A stretch of DNA of 64,000 nt, taken from Gonatopus flavifemur (Eukaryota > Arthropoda > Insecta > Hymenoptera > Dryinidae). Position numbers and translations under genes: made by a program. Position 1 is the stretch's first letter. Every line of letters starts with the position of its first letter. The notes under the pieces were generated by a model. The model was not told the origin of the DNA and ran no database searches. It was given only the letters and a program-made list of their open reading frames with translations. Positions 33,664 through 45,400 of this stretch are shown piece after piece. Where the stretch lies: the NCBI GenBank assembly GCA_018340375.1, contig JAFFJZ010000041.1, positions 1,612,001 to 1,676,000 on the forward strand. The letters run 5' to 3'.

Positions 33664-33743
33664 GATCTATAGAATTTTACTTTCACAAATTTTGTGAATG
33701 AACAGAACTGGACACCAATCTCTTGTATTTTCTGCTATTTTCA

Positions 33744-33851
33744 CCCACACAGCACAGAAGCTCAAAAAGAATTCTCAAGAATTCAGAAGGAATTCTCCAA
33801 ATCCCAATCGAATTCTTCGCGAACTCTTTCTGAACTGCTGTGCTGTATAGG
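33744..33851. mobile_element. Short MITE, CCCACACAGCACAGAAG end
   Basis: 108-bp hairpin: CACAGCACAGAAGCTC / CTGAACTGCTGTGCTGT around GAATTCT repeats. Right end eroded, duplication unresolved. Confidence 0.55.
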
Positions 33852-34621
33852 TAATCATTTCTTTTATCGTTTATATTGAAATTAATCTATCAATATTTGC
33901 AGAATGAATTCATACAAATTGATACAAAGATTTTTAATTTCTGGAATTATACTGGATTTATTGAATACACATTTCACATATACTGTCATATTTTTTCCTC
34001 TTCTATATAAAAAAAAGAAAAAAATTCGGATTTCTCGTGCATTTTAATAGTATATATTTCAAATTGACTCATTTATTTTGCTCATTTACGTTTGAAATGG
34101 AATTTTTCATGGAACTCATGTCAATTATTCGTATTTATAACAATGTTATCATTATGGAAGATCGCCTCACTGACAGACGGCGCCATCTACAACTTTCTAG
34201 TCAATACGTAAACTCGTGAAAGCTCGAGTCGGAGGAGCCTGTCCTCGACACTGATTCATTATGAAACATAGAAATGTTCAGTGACTTGCACTATATTTTC
34301 AATTATAATTTCCATGAAGCTTGTTCATTTTGTATATGAAATTATAATAAAAGACGTTACTTGAACCTAAAATGACCTGACTTGAAGGATGTTAAAAGTA
34401 TTAATTCAGTGACGAATTAAGATGACTTTAACCACCAGTCCATATATCCGATATTTCACTTTCTTCAAACTTACAATGCTTCTTGCGTAAGTAATCAATT
34501 TCTTCATCTTGGTGATCCAATTTTCGACTTGGTCTTCGTATTTCAGCAACGACATCCCAATCTTGATTATTACTCATTGTATTAATTATAAATAATGAGA
34601 ATTATAAAGAATACGTGGCAT
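33852..34621. other. Non-coding, AT-rich
   Basis: Possible right flank of the P element; no terminal repeat matching its left side was recognised. No gene supported. Confidence 0.35.
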
Positions 34622-34790
34622 TCGTTGAGCACAAAGAAAAGGAATGAAGATCGTGTTGACTGAATGCAATATCAGAGTTAAGTGAGCATGATTTTTCTCA
34701 TTGCTCACTTTAAAATTGTGGCATTCCGAGCTGAAATCAGGGTACTAAAATTGGTGATCTTGAGGAGGAGGCGCAGAATACAATTGAGAC
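34622..34790 (+). mobile_element. DIRS end fragment, opposite orientation
   Basis: Reverse complement of about 19018-19190: GAAGATCGTGTTGACTGAATGC, CTTTAAAATTGTGGCATTCC, GGTGATCTTGAGGAGGAGGC. Shows a second DIRS copy or solo terminal piece of the same family. Confidence 0.85.
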
Positions 34791-34799
34791 GAGAATCAT

Positions 34800-36468
34800 G
34801 ATAGGCATATTCCATATACGAGTTATCATCAACTCCTTTCTGTCATTAACACATTTATGAGAAAAAAAATCGTTTATAAACACAACAATGTCGGTAAGCG
34901 AGGAGAGTTCATATATTCGGTTACGTTCGACTCGTTTCGGTTACTAAACAGCGTGGTAGAGGCAATTGAGTCAGTCGAACTAACTATACCATACGAAATA
35001 TTGATCATACATGGACTACTGTACCATTTTGTTGAAATCGCGAATCTTTACTAGATTATATTCAGTAGAATAAAATGATTGCTTAGTATTTTCAGCGAAA
35101 CAAGGTTTCACTAAACGATAATGGTGAACGTCACTATTCCAGTTTTCTTCGTGCATAGCATGTGTAAACAATGTCCCCAGAACATGTTCCCCAACACATT
35201 GAATGAATGTTCCTAAGGCGGTTGGAAAACGTGCTTTTGGAAACCAACATCTGTGGGACTTTGAACACGTTTTCAAAACGTTCTGGGAATTTTTGGTGCT
35301 GTTTGGGTTCAATAAATAATGATGAACGAGGAACTGATTTCACCTTCGAAGAGACAAATCATAATTAATCTCAATCATGAACGACGGGACCTGCATTTTG
35401 ACCTGAAATTGCGCCAGAGTGAGGCCGATTTTCTTACACACTGGGAATAAAATCAGGATATAGATATGAAGCACACATATTTGTCACAACCAAATTTCGT
35501 ATTCCCATTGAATAAACTATTTCATTCATATTCCAGACAGCTAGACTTTTATTTATCCCAACTAGAGTTTGGCTAGCGTAAATAAAAATCTAGCTGCGGT
35601 GACTAACATTCAGTTGTTCCAACTAGATACCTTCCTCTCAGTGTACGCTCACGAAGCGCCGCACATGGATAAGCTTCTGTACGCGAATTGCACCCAAACC
35701 TACACTGAGAGAAATTTAGCGCACAGGTTATATTCGGCTCAGAGTGACAGCAGCGCCCATCAGTAAGGACGGTCTCCACGTTAAAATGGGGTACCTACTG
35801 CGTTTTACCTGTCTCACTGCTACTCCAAATACTCTGCGTTTAAACTATACTTGTTATCGAAGTAGGAGCTACTCCGCATTGCGCACAATGTACACTGATC
35901 AGAGAAGCTGCTACTCCAATGTCACGTATAGGCGTTAACAGGCTAAAACGCGCAGCCAGTAAACCTCAAGTATGGAGGGAGCGCCAAATTTCTCTCAGTG
36001 AGGGGGAAGCCTCAAAATGTCATCTGGGCAGTCTCAGTTACACAGCCACTCTTTACCCACTGGAACGCTCATCATAGTTATAGATGTCCCTAGTATCACC
36101 ATAATAGTTGACAATTGCAAGTGTGATTTTGGAAACAGAGGGGATTGTAAAACATTGAAAACATGACAAGTAACTACTTTTGTTGATTAATTAGCGTTCA
36201 TAATTGATTACTTCTATGTTCTTCAAGTTTGAATTGTTTATGATAATGGAAACGAAAATTCAACCTCATAAAATTCGATAAATCATCGATGTCTGTGTTC
36301 TGGAGCCACACGCCGAAGAATGACTTGTCATATCTACCACAATTTGGAATAAAATCTGGGACAGGTACAATTTTGGAGTACAATTTACTGCAACTGCTAT
36401 TGGATCTACTCCAATTCAGTTAGAAACACCACAATTTGTTTGAAATGGTAATATAAATTGTACCGGTC
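34800..36468. other. Non-coding; one MITE; partial third copy of duplicated flank
   Basis: 35300-35500 aligns with about 50228-50400 (GATGAACGAGGAACTG, AATCTCAATCATG, GAACGACGGG, CCTGCATTTTGA / CCCGCATTTTGA). Otherwise no gene; a small inverted repeat at about 35170-35285 (CCCCAGAACATGTT / AACGTTCTGGG). Confidence 0.45.
35703..35998. mobile_element. MITE, CACTGAGAGAAATTTAGCGC ends
   Basis: Left CACTGAGAGAAATTTAGCGC, right GCGCCAAATTTCTCTCAGTG. Terminal 12 bp match the 4873-6462 element, so they share a mobiliser. Interior is relatively GC-rich with GCTACTCC repeats. Confidence 0.8.
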
Positions 36469-36543
36469 CACAGTGGGCCAAATCACACTAAAAAGTGGCC
36501 AAAATCCAAATTTTCGGCAGAATCGTTTGGAACTCAGTGTCCA

Positions 36544-36900
36544 GGGGTTTTTGGGGTCGCTGATTACGAATGTTGAATCGAATTTTAAAAATTCAAGATG
36601 GCGAATCTAATATGACGGATAAAAATTTCAAAATACCCTGGATTTCCTTGAGACTCTTCACTCGGGGGTTTTTGGGGTCGCTGAACACGAATCTGGAATC
36701 AAATTGTGAAACTTCAAGATGGTGTATGTGATATGGCGGATAGAAAATTCAAAATTGATCGAATTCCCTTGAAACTCTCCAATCAGGGATTTTCAGGATG
36801 ATCGATTACTAATTGGGAGTGGAAAAATTTCAAATCAAGGATGGTGGTCGAAAATTTACACACATAATTATAAGTTAACAAACATCTATCAGAATCCCCT
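36544..36900 (+). repeat. ~122-bp tandem repeat, about three copies
   Basis: GGGGTTTTTGGGGTCGCTGA at 36544 and again at 36666 (122 bp), then a diverged GGGATTTTCAGGATGATCGA near 36786; each followed by AATTCAAGATGG / ACTTCAAGATGG / CAAGGATGG. Confidence 0.85.
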
Positions 36901-37059
36901 GAAATTCACCACTTGAAGGTTTAGAGTGACTGATTTTCGGATTTCAAAATTCAGATGCATATCCTCTACTTTTAGGGGTGCCGGTGCCCCTAAAGCGGTA
37001 CCGGTTTAGGGCACACCGGTGCCCCAAAGCGGCTCAAAGTACTTTTAGTGGTACTTTTA

Positions 37060-37228
37060 GGTGCCGGATTAATGTATGGGCTTAGATGGGCCAGGGGCCT
37101 CAGCTCCTGGGAAGGCCTCAGATTTTTCAGAGGTAAAAAGAAAGAGAATACCCCAAAAAAATTTCCTTACAAGGGTCCTCATATGCTCAAGCGCCCAGGG
37201 GCCTCGATAACCATTGATCCGGCACTGA
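37060..37228. mobile_element. hAT-type MITE, GTGCCGGATTAATG ends
   Basis: Left GGTGCCGGATTAATGTATGGGC, right ATTGATCCGGCACTG. Resembles the ends of the 55760-57567 hAT copy (CAGAGCCGGATTAA). Duplication eroded. Confidence 0.6.
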
Positions 37229-38170
37229 TCACTACCAATGGAATAATAACTATTGAATCAACTCAATATATCTTTTGAACGTAATTGCACTCATATACCT
37301 TATCCGTATACTTATTTTCACGAAATTCCGAAATCGACTTTTAGCCAGCTTCGAAAGTAATATGACTCACTGTGGGCCATATTGAATCTACAAATCCGAA
37401 TTTGGTTTTCTTAATCCCGAGTGTGCAATCAGCACCCTCCAAAATCTCCGAGTGACGAAAATGTTGAGCGAATTCTATGGATTTTAAATTGTCCGTCCAG
37501 CATATTAAACCCGCCATTTTGAATTTCATATTTCAATTACCAAATCCGTAATGAGTCACTTCGGAAAGCCCCTGAGTAACAAGTTGCAAAATATTCTGGT
37601 GCAATTTTTAATTTTTGTGATTTTTTCTTGTCATCTACTCCACAGTGAATGGGGTTTACACAACATATTTATACTTTATCGGACGTTTTCTGCAAGAAGC
37701 GCAAAAAAAGCGTCGATTGAACTTCTAGTACACAACAATAGTAACATTAATCCTAGTCTGGTGTGAATTCAACGCGGAACGTCGCGGAACGACCTCTTGA
37801 TAGTGTGGACAAAATGAAAATTACATAGAAAATATTCATAAAATCATGCATCCATGCCTTGTAACACATCGTTCTCCTTGTTATGTTCCCTCTCTGATTG
37901 TAGTGAAGTTATGAGATGAAGAAACTATGCATATTGTTATGAATGTTCTCAGCTGGATTTAAATACTTAGAAATTTTCAACATAGCTTCATCCACTTTTG
38001 ATATGCAATTATTCATTCTCATATTACCACCAATTGCACAATAATGTTTGGATCCCCTTAATATATTCACCAAGTGCATTTGGACTTATATACTTCATCT
38101 CCATAAACTTGTTATTAAAAAATCTGGACTAGACTTTTAGCCAGTTTTTCCAGTCATCTGGCCCACTGTG

Positions 38171-39190
38171 CAGTCCCAGAATTTACCGCAAATGTTTTTC
38201 CGTGCAACTCCTTGGAACCGGAAACATCGTTTAAAAAATGTGCTTCAAGATTTTAGATGCTCAAAACCGGAGTATTTCGTTATTCGATTGAGAATTCCCC
38301 TGCTTAAAAAATCTTATTAAAACCTATATAAACCGATTTGATTTTGATGTGAATTCCGGATAACAAATCGGTGATAATGGGAAATCATCGGATGCCAAAA
38401 ATTTCTTATTCAATAGGAGTAAATTAGATGCGCAATTTAAATCAGACTGGTTCGAAAATACCCGAATAAAAAGTCTCCCAGGAATAGGAAATCGGGTGAT
38501 GTTGAATAAGAATTGGGTTGAGAAGAAATATCCGATGCAAAATCCGGATGCATTTCGATTGAATTCTGTGAATTGGTTCAGCAATATTCACTTCTTTCCA
38601 TGTATTCAGTTCTGGTGATAGATAACATCGTGTTGCACTGAAAATATCATGTAGTAATAGAATAGTCCCTGCAAAGTTTACACTAGACTCTTAGATCTTT
38701 TACTCAATTGAACCTTTTACTGCGATTTTATGGAACCTTTTACCTTAGGTACATCCCCTTCAATCCCCACCTTGCTGTTCCCTCGACCAATTATTTCAAA
38801 CAGATAACCTTACCTCTTTTGGATGAATGTTTAAACAAAACACGAAACAAACTGAATTCGGATTATAGTCGAAACTGGCTACACTGAGAAAAATGTAATG
38901 TAACACTTTATTTTCATGACAGCCTCTCGTAACACAGTTTTGTTTTCATTTTTGTATTTCATGTAGTTTCAATTTTTCAAGCAACGCGACACTCCCTACA
39001 AAATTGTCTATTCCAAATGGGGGATACAAAATTTTCCTCTTGAGGGATTTTCTTGACCTGAAAGCCAGGCAAATAATTTCTTACAAAATGAAGAAGCTTC
39101 CATGTTAGTTGAAATAAGATGATGAAAAGGTTCTCTACTGTTGCTATCGACTTCATCCATTTCACAATCTTCTGAAATACTGTTCTCCGT
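38171..39190. other. Non-coding, possible old MITE
   Basis: No gene supported; a diverged inverted pair (about 38320-38360 / 38530-38580, AATTC-rich) is present. Confidence 0.3.
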
Positions 39191-40210
39191 TTCGTGAAGA
39201 TCGTTGAGGGGATACCAGCGTACCGACTGAGTGAACATTTTCTCGGTAAGAATTCTTCACACTGAATTCATAAAAAAGTTTGAGATTCTCGAAAAATAAT
39301 CTTTAGTACTTCTATTTCGGTACACCGCCCAAATTTCGAATTTCAATGAAAATTTTTTTGTCTCAGACGGTTAAAAACATTCATTCTTCGGAATTCGAAA
39401 TTTGGGCGATGTAACACAAGAGATAAAGTACTAAAGATTATTCTCTGAGAATTTCAGACTTTTTTATGAATTCAATGCGAAGAATTCTTACAGAGAAAAT
39501 GTTCACTCAGTGGGTATGCTGGTGTCCCCTTAAAGATCATCAGCATTTTGTACAGTCTCTTCGTCTGTCAAAATTCGATTAGTGGGGCAAGAGCTTTGGT
39601 CTTGAGTCTAGCGATTGATATCATCTACCGAATAAGTGTCATCTTCAAAAAGCTAGATTCGCCAGAGTTACAAGTCGTCATGTACATTGCAACCCATTAT
39701 CCGCAGTAGAAGGCATGTGCAATGGTTAGTGCTTTTTTTCCACGCATTTTGCAATGCTTTTTCGCCAACAGAGATCCCATGCAACCGAAAGTACGTGACA
39801 GCAATCCAAAACGGTCCAAGATTTTAAAAAAACTTGCCGAACTGTTCCTCCTTCATTTGCGGAGAGTAGATTCCGTAAAAATCTTTAACAATATGCTTTC
39901 TTCAAAGCCCCGATTACTCCTTGATGCATTGATTGAATCAACGCGGTAACGTTCGAAGGGAGATAGGTAACTGTGAAACATGGATCTATTGCATTAATTT
40001 CCATAAGATCAGGATGACTCGGAGCATTGTCCAAAATGAAAAGAATTTTATCAATTGCGTTGAATCTTCGGGCTTCCCCCTCTGGTAAAATCTTCTTAAA
40101 TCATTCTCGAAATATTCGAAACACATCGACTATCGAGTTTCAAAAGGAGTCGGATTCTCCAAGGTCTTCATCAGTGCAAATCGGTGGAAATAAAATTTGA
40201 ATTTCTTCAG
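39008..40210 (-). pseudogene. Tigger/pogo-like transposase relic
   Basis: On the minus strand near 40065-39880: KILFILDNAPSHPDLMEINA and VTYLPSNVTALIQSMHQGV, diagnostic of the second catalytic Asp region of pogo/Tigger DDE transposases. Stops and frameshifts follow. A possible C-terminal acidic tail (NSISEDCEMDEVDSNS) is at 39238-39008, separated by the hairpin at about 39200-39530. Confidence 0.7.
39198..39532. mobile_element. Hairpin insertion in the Tigger relic
   Basis: Arms GAGTGAACATTTTCTC / GAGAAAATGTTCACTC and GGCGATGTAAC-type inner words (CCCAAATTTCGAA / TTCGAAATTTGGG). About 335 bp; target duplication not resolved. Confidence 0.6.
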
Positions 40211-40674
40211 TTTCAATATCATCAAATCAATATCACTGTGGTTAATTTGTGCCAGTCACTGGAAGATGTAAGCGTTACATTACTACCTCTCCACTGTCTG
40301 AGATTGGTCAGTGGTGAGATAGTACCGAAAGTGACTAACCCATAGCTAGACAATGATGAATTTCGATTTCCACACGGTTTAGTGAAAAATTCTGTTTTCC
40401 CGAAAGCCGCACTTCCGTATGATTTCCGCTGCTGTATAATCAATAGTCGTAATGTAACTCCTGCATAATTAATTAGCCGCATTTTTCCAAATGCCAGTAA
40501 CACAAACCTATTCACAGAACTGTATATCTACTGCAGGCTACTGCAAAAAAATTTTGTCGGACGCGTTCCAACAAAAACTCTTTGTTAAAACAACAAAACA
40601 TTCTTTCTTCTTCAATTCAAAGTTCAGTACCAATCTCACTATTGACCATGCGATCTGTCCGAAGCCGATCCAAT

Positions 40675-40892
40675 CAGTGATGCCAGATTCGAGACCGAGA
40701 CCGCGTTTACCCTCTCCATCGACCGCTTCCCCTTTTCCCTTTCTCCCACCATGCGGAATAAGTTGGGCGAGCGAGAAAGTGATAGTCACTCTTTCTCTGT
40801 CGCTCGCGCGACTTATTCCGCATGGTGAGAGAAAGGGGAAGCGGTCAATGGGTTGAGTAAAAACAGTCTCGGTCTCGAATCTGGCATCACTG
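40675..40892. mobile_element. hAT-type MITE, CAGTGATGCCAGATTCGAG ends
   Basis: 218-bp palindrome, flanked by GATCCAAT (40667-40674) and GATCCCAT (40893-40900), 7 of 8 matching. Centre contains the GCGGAATAAGT / ACTTATTCCGC hairpin. Confidence 0.85.
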
Positions 40893-40911
40893 GATCCCAT
40901 GAGCACAAATA

Positions 40912-41177
40912 CACGGAAAAAAAAGAATAGTTGCAGCAATTATTTAAATAGTCGATTTTCGATCATCTAATTAAGTAGTTGCTGCAGCTACTTAGTAGTC
41001 AGGACAAGTGACACGTTAGCTGTCTCAACAAATTCAAAATACTCCAGGTATTTACGTTAGTTAGTGCAACTATCAAGTTACTTGTCCTGACTACTGAGTA
41101 GTTGCAGCAACTACTTAAGTAGATGGTCGAAAATCGACTATTTGAGTAGTTGCTGCAACTATTTCTTTTTTCCCGTG
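40912..41177. mobile_element. MITE, CACGGAAAAAAAAGAATAG ends, TA duplication
   Basis: 266 bp, repeated GTAGTTGCAGCAACTA words throughout both arms; flanked by TA. Confidence 0.85.
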
Positions 41178-42094
41178 TATCGCAGGAATATCAATGTGAT
41201 ATTATTGTGCTGAGTGGGAACTCAGACCGCAGGAAGGGTTAAGTTCAGGGAAGGAAAGATCAGAGAGAGGCGTGAAATAATCAAGGCACAAGCATCAGAA
41301 TCAAATAAAACTTCGTAAGAAAGATATATTTTTATGAATTCTCATATAAAGATGAAGGGAGACAAGCTCGAGAAGATTATCACATTCTGAAAAGTTATTG
41401 CAAGCGGAGATACGCCGGCAACCCAGTAGTGGATTTTCCAATTTAAACAATCGATCTCGCGATCTTACTCTGGAGTGAGAGGTTTAGAGGTTTATTAATC
41501 CTACTAGGGGCACTTTGCACGAATAAAACCGTAATACATTTCGAAATTTCAGTCGTGAACTCTTACGCACACTGTCCAAAATCAGTCTACATTTGAAACC
41601 TACCTCTACGAGTTGGATCATTATCCAATCATTGCGTTCTAATTTCCAATAGAGCGCGGTGCTCCGGAACAGGATAGAATGTATAGCTTAAAAATTTCCG
41701 CTTTCTCAGGTCCATCGTCCGTTAGTGATAAGCGGAGATCCTTCTTCCGACTCTCAATATTCGTCCCACCATCATTCTCGCTCAAAGAACGTGCCGAAGG
41801 AACGCAAACAAGCAAGCGGAAGCAAAGAAAAACATACAATTTTCCCATGGTAATCGGCTTTTAACTGTAATAATCTCTCGATCAAACGTCATTATCGAAT
41901 ACGATTCGTGATACAATTGATCTAATTACCAGTCATTCGCAATATTTTCCCACACTGATGCGTAGGAAATCAATTATCACGATAATTAGAATAGAGACTG
42001 CTTGGATTGGATGGCTCAATTCTAATCCACGGCACCGTTGGGAGAGAACGAAAGAGAAAAGAATAAATTGAGAATTTATAACGTGGTTTAGAAA
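41178..42094. other. Downstream flank of the protease homologue; nothing certain
   Basis: One minus-strand 69-codon frame at 41848-41639 begins MGKLYVFLCFRLLVCVPSARS, which could be a signal peptide, but the rest (NDGGTNIESRKKDLRLSL) has no recognised domain or cysteine pattern, so it is not called as a gene. Confidence 0.3.
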
Positions 42095-42400
42095 TTACCA
42101 CCAAAAACTTTGGAACCATTTTCCGAATAGATTGTTCACGCCAAACCTAAACATAGATGACTTTCTGCCCATCAGGTCATCTTGTTCACATGATTTTCGA
42201 GTTTTCATAATATACATCACTTCAATTGAATGGTTGTCATCGATTCCGGTCACAGATTGAATCCATTTCAAGTGCCAGTGAACCGACAACCATATCGCTT
42301 CCACGTCTGATGACGCAGAAGGTTCCAAAATCGTTGAAAGTATACCAAGCAGTTCATCATGGTCTTCGTTTACATGGATCAAGGGTGCTCCATAATCATT
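42095..42400 (-). CDS. Protease homologue exon 4 (C-terminal)
   Basis: Acceptor TATTTTAG, then NDYGAPLIHVNED (Ser position is Tyr), EAIWLSVHWHLKWIQSVTGID (final helix), and a 42-residue extension with a Cys and basic residues, ending SFWW. Confidence 0.8.
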   Translation of the reverse strand, partial: NDYGAPLIHVNEDHDELLGILSTILEPSASSDVEAIWLSVHWHLKWIQSVTGIDDNHSIEVMYIMKTRKSCEQDDLMGRKSSMFRFGVNNLFGKWFQSFWW

Positions 42401-45400
42401 CTAAAATAAAAAAGTCACGGTGGATATTAGTAATATTGATGTACTTGGTTACTCCCCAAATTTGGAATAAAATGTCAGAACTCGAATAGTTTTTACTAAA
42501 TTTTGTGAAAAAGCTATTGAGGCCGTCAGATACTTTTAACGACATTTGACAAAATAATCCCATTTCACTGAATTATTTTTTTCCGTGTGTTCATTCTGAA
42601 CTCATTAAATTCATATGATATTCATTTTCAGTGTCATAACGGGGATGGTTCGAGAATTGAATTAAGAATTCAAACTTCGTGCTGTCTGCGCTCTTTTGTT
42701 ATCGTACTACAACTTGATGAACTATGAATTGAGAATCAGAAAATTTTGATCAGCAAATTTCTTACCATATGGAGTGGGTAGGAATTATTCCTCAAACCAC
42801 AGTAGATTCCTTCGGGTAAATGGAGTATACTTGAATGATCAATCGTGTCTCTACAATCCATTTCTGACAATATCGTCATGTTGGTGGAACGGATCAAAGA
42901 TCGCGATGATTCTGTCTCCCAGTTCACAGATGTTACATTGTTCATGTTGAACACGCGTGGATGGGCGATACCAATGGGCAAAACATAATCGTTGAATGTC
43001 AATGGATCTTCCAATTGCAATAAAGCTACGTTGTCGACCCATCGTGAATTGTTCCTGGAAAACAATAAACATTCATTGTTAAATCATGTCTCAAATGTAA
43101 TACAAGGTGCCCCTAAAAGAAGTCCAAATCTTTCAAGGGGGTAATTCCTGAGACAAAACAAGACATTTTTCTCTCCAGGGGAAACCTGGTTCAACGTCCA
43201 GTGGGAATCGCTCCATTTGAACAGTCCCTTTGAACGTCCAGGGAGCCTGTCTCTGGACAGAATAAACTACCGTGGGGAAGAGAACCCCATACGAAACCCA
43301 AAACTTGAAAGAGAATGCTGTAAATAGATTTACCACTCGGATCAACAGAGGACACCCTGGGAGTATTGAATCTTAGTTGGGGGCAATAAACCCCAGCGAT
43401 GCTACCAACAACGATCTTTCAATCAGAGGCATCATTGCTAGGTTCACAGATTCTGACGATTCAGGGAAACATTCCAATCAAGGCGTTGACACTGCTGTCC
43501 TATTAATGGTGGAGAAAAATGAGAGGAATCATTTGACGGGACTTCAACAGGCTAAGAAATCCTACGGAAATGTTCATTAAAAAGCATGGCTTCAGATTCA
43601 AGGCGGAACTTGAGCGTAAGAGAATAAAGATAATCCACAAGGCAGTGAAAAAACTAGCAGGCTGGAGGTGTTCCAAAGCAACAACTTGGAAGAAGGGTTT
43701 TGAACACCTCGCTTCATCTACCCTGAGGTTTGGAATGTTTTCTGGGACATACTTGAGAAAAGAGATTTCCGACATTCGAATAAAAAATTAAAAATTCTTT
43801 GCCACAGAAAAATATTACAGCTAAATTATTTTTATCTTTGAATAGTCACACGGAGGACAATCAAGGGGGGGGGGGGAAGCTATTAGATTTCTACTAAGTT
43901 GGCAGGGTGAAAGAAAGTGTAACTCCCTGCTTGAAAGATCCGATTCAAACCTATCAACTCGTCAATCAGTATGAATCAGATTTTTGAAGCAGGGCTGTTA
44001 TTGTTAGACAGTGTAGTAAAAATAAATGATTTACCAAACATTCTCTATTATGAGCGAGCAACCTTATGCATGATACAGTGCACATTTTTACCACACTATC
44101 TATCAATACCAGTGGCATTTTCTCTTATCCTGCCAATTCAGTAGAAATGTGGTAATTTTGAAGCTTTCTTTTGCTACATGCATTTAGGGGAAGTGCGCCT
44201 AATTTGTACCATTACTTAAATCGCGCCACTAGCATATCTGTAAAACGGAAACGCGCACAATCCTTTACGCAAGTGAAACATGAACTTGAACTCCAATCCA
44301 ATCACGTCACTGAGTTCTGATTTGCTGGTGTGTGTCTTACATTAGTTACAGCAAGTTCTGTGAAGTCGTCTCATTTTTGGTCGATTTCCTGTGTTGATAA
44401 AACTATGAGTTCATATTCCTTTATACGGCAAGTAAAACTGTAAGTATGAAGTCTCAAAGTGGTAAATCTGAGTCATAACATGTCCTACCTTTTGATTGGA
44501 TACATTCCCCTGCACCCAAAATAATCTGAAGAGGCGAATAGGCGTGTTAAGTGTTCATGGTGCAATTTAAGCACACAAAGTGCAATTTAGGGAAACGTTG
44601 TCCATTATCCATTCATTTAATATCAAGTGCACTCCTTGTTTTTTTTTCAATCTCATCACGGAGATAGAATTGTATAAGTCAAGAGGAATTTTGTGGGCAT
44701 GCGACTTTTATTTCATCAATTTTCTATACCAAGAAACGGAGGCAAGTTCTTAAGTGGTGCAATATTGACACACTTACCCTATTGGTCTAATCCCTAGTGA
44801 AAATCGAGGATAGAAATGGATAGAAAAATTTGTATTAGCTTCTATCCATTTTCAACGTCATTTTCTGCACCGCTTTTTGACATTAACCTGAATAGAAATC
44901 TGGTTTATTCATTTTAATCCACAAGAATGGATTAGGAAAAGGAAAGATCCGACACGAAATTGGATGAACTTAGTATTCATTTCTATCCACTTTCAATGTC
45001 ATTTCCTGCACCATTTTTTGATATTCACAGGGATAAGTATTTGCTCCATCCATTTCAATGCATGAAAAGTAGAAGAAAAAAAATTAATTTTGGTGTCTGA
45101 TGATGGTCTATTGGCGAGAAATGTGGAAGTTTCAAACACTGAAAATCTACCGTGCGTGGTGTCTTTCATTTACCTATTTTTCACCGTAACTGACCGACCA
45201 ACCGACCACCCATCCGAATACCGAGCCTGCTTACTTAACGCCTAACCTATTCTATCTCCTACCCAACGCTTGACCTACACTGCTGTACAAGAGTACATGT
45301 TATGGCCTGGATAAAGTGCGTCTATAATCACCATGCTTCTCTAGTGGAAATCGAAAAAGGAATGAATTGGATTTCTATCAACTTAAAACCATACGAATCT

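Larger units (their letters stand above)
36469..38170. mobile_element. Element with CACAGTGGGCCA ends and tandem repeats
   Basis: Left CACAGTGGGCCA, right TGGCCCACTGTG. Left part contains a 122-bp tandem repeat; an internal CACTGTGGGCCATA occurs near 37370. A hAT-type MITE sits at about 37060-37228. No transposase recognised; no clean duplication. Confidence 0.6.

Noticed and set aside
36544..36900. Spaced repeats resembling a CRISPR-like array
   Set aside because: Whole ~122-bp units are repeated with no conserved-repeat/unique-spacer pattern, in a eukaryotic setting.
40491..40939. Opposing 121- and 133-aa frames
   Set aside because: Overlap on both strands across the palindromic hAT MITE at 40675-40892.
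41639..41848. Small secreted protein (69 aa) downstream of the protease homologue
   Set aside because: Only a signal-like start; no domain, cysteine pattern or promoter to support it.
43377..43791. Two plus-strand frames with protein-like composition in the protease intron
   Set aside because: No recognisable motif and no splice or start context.
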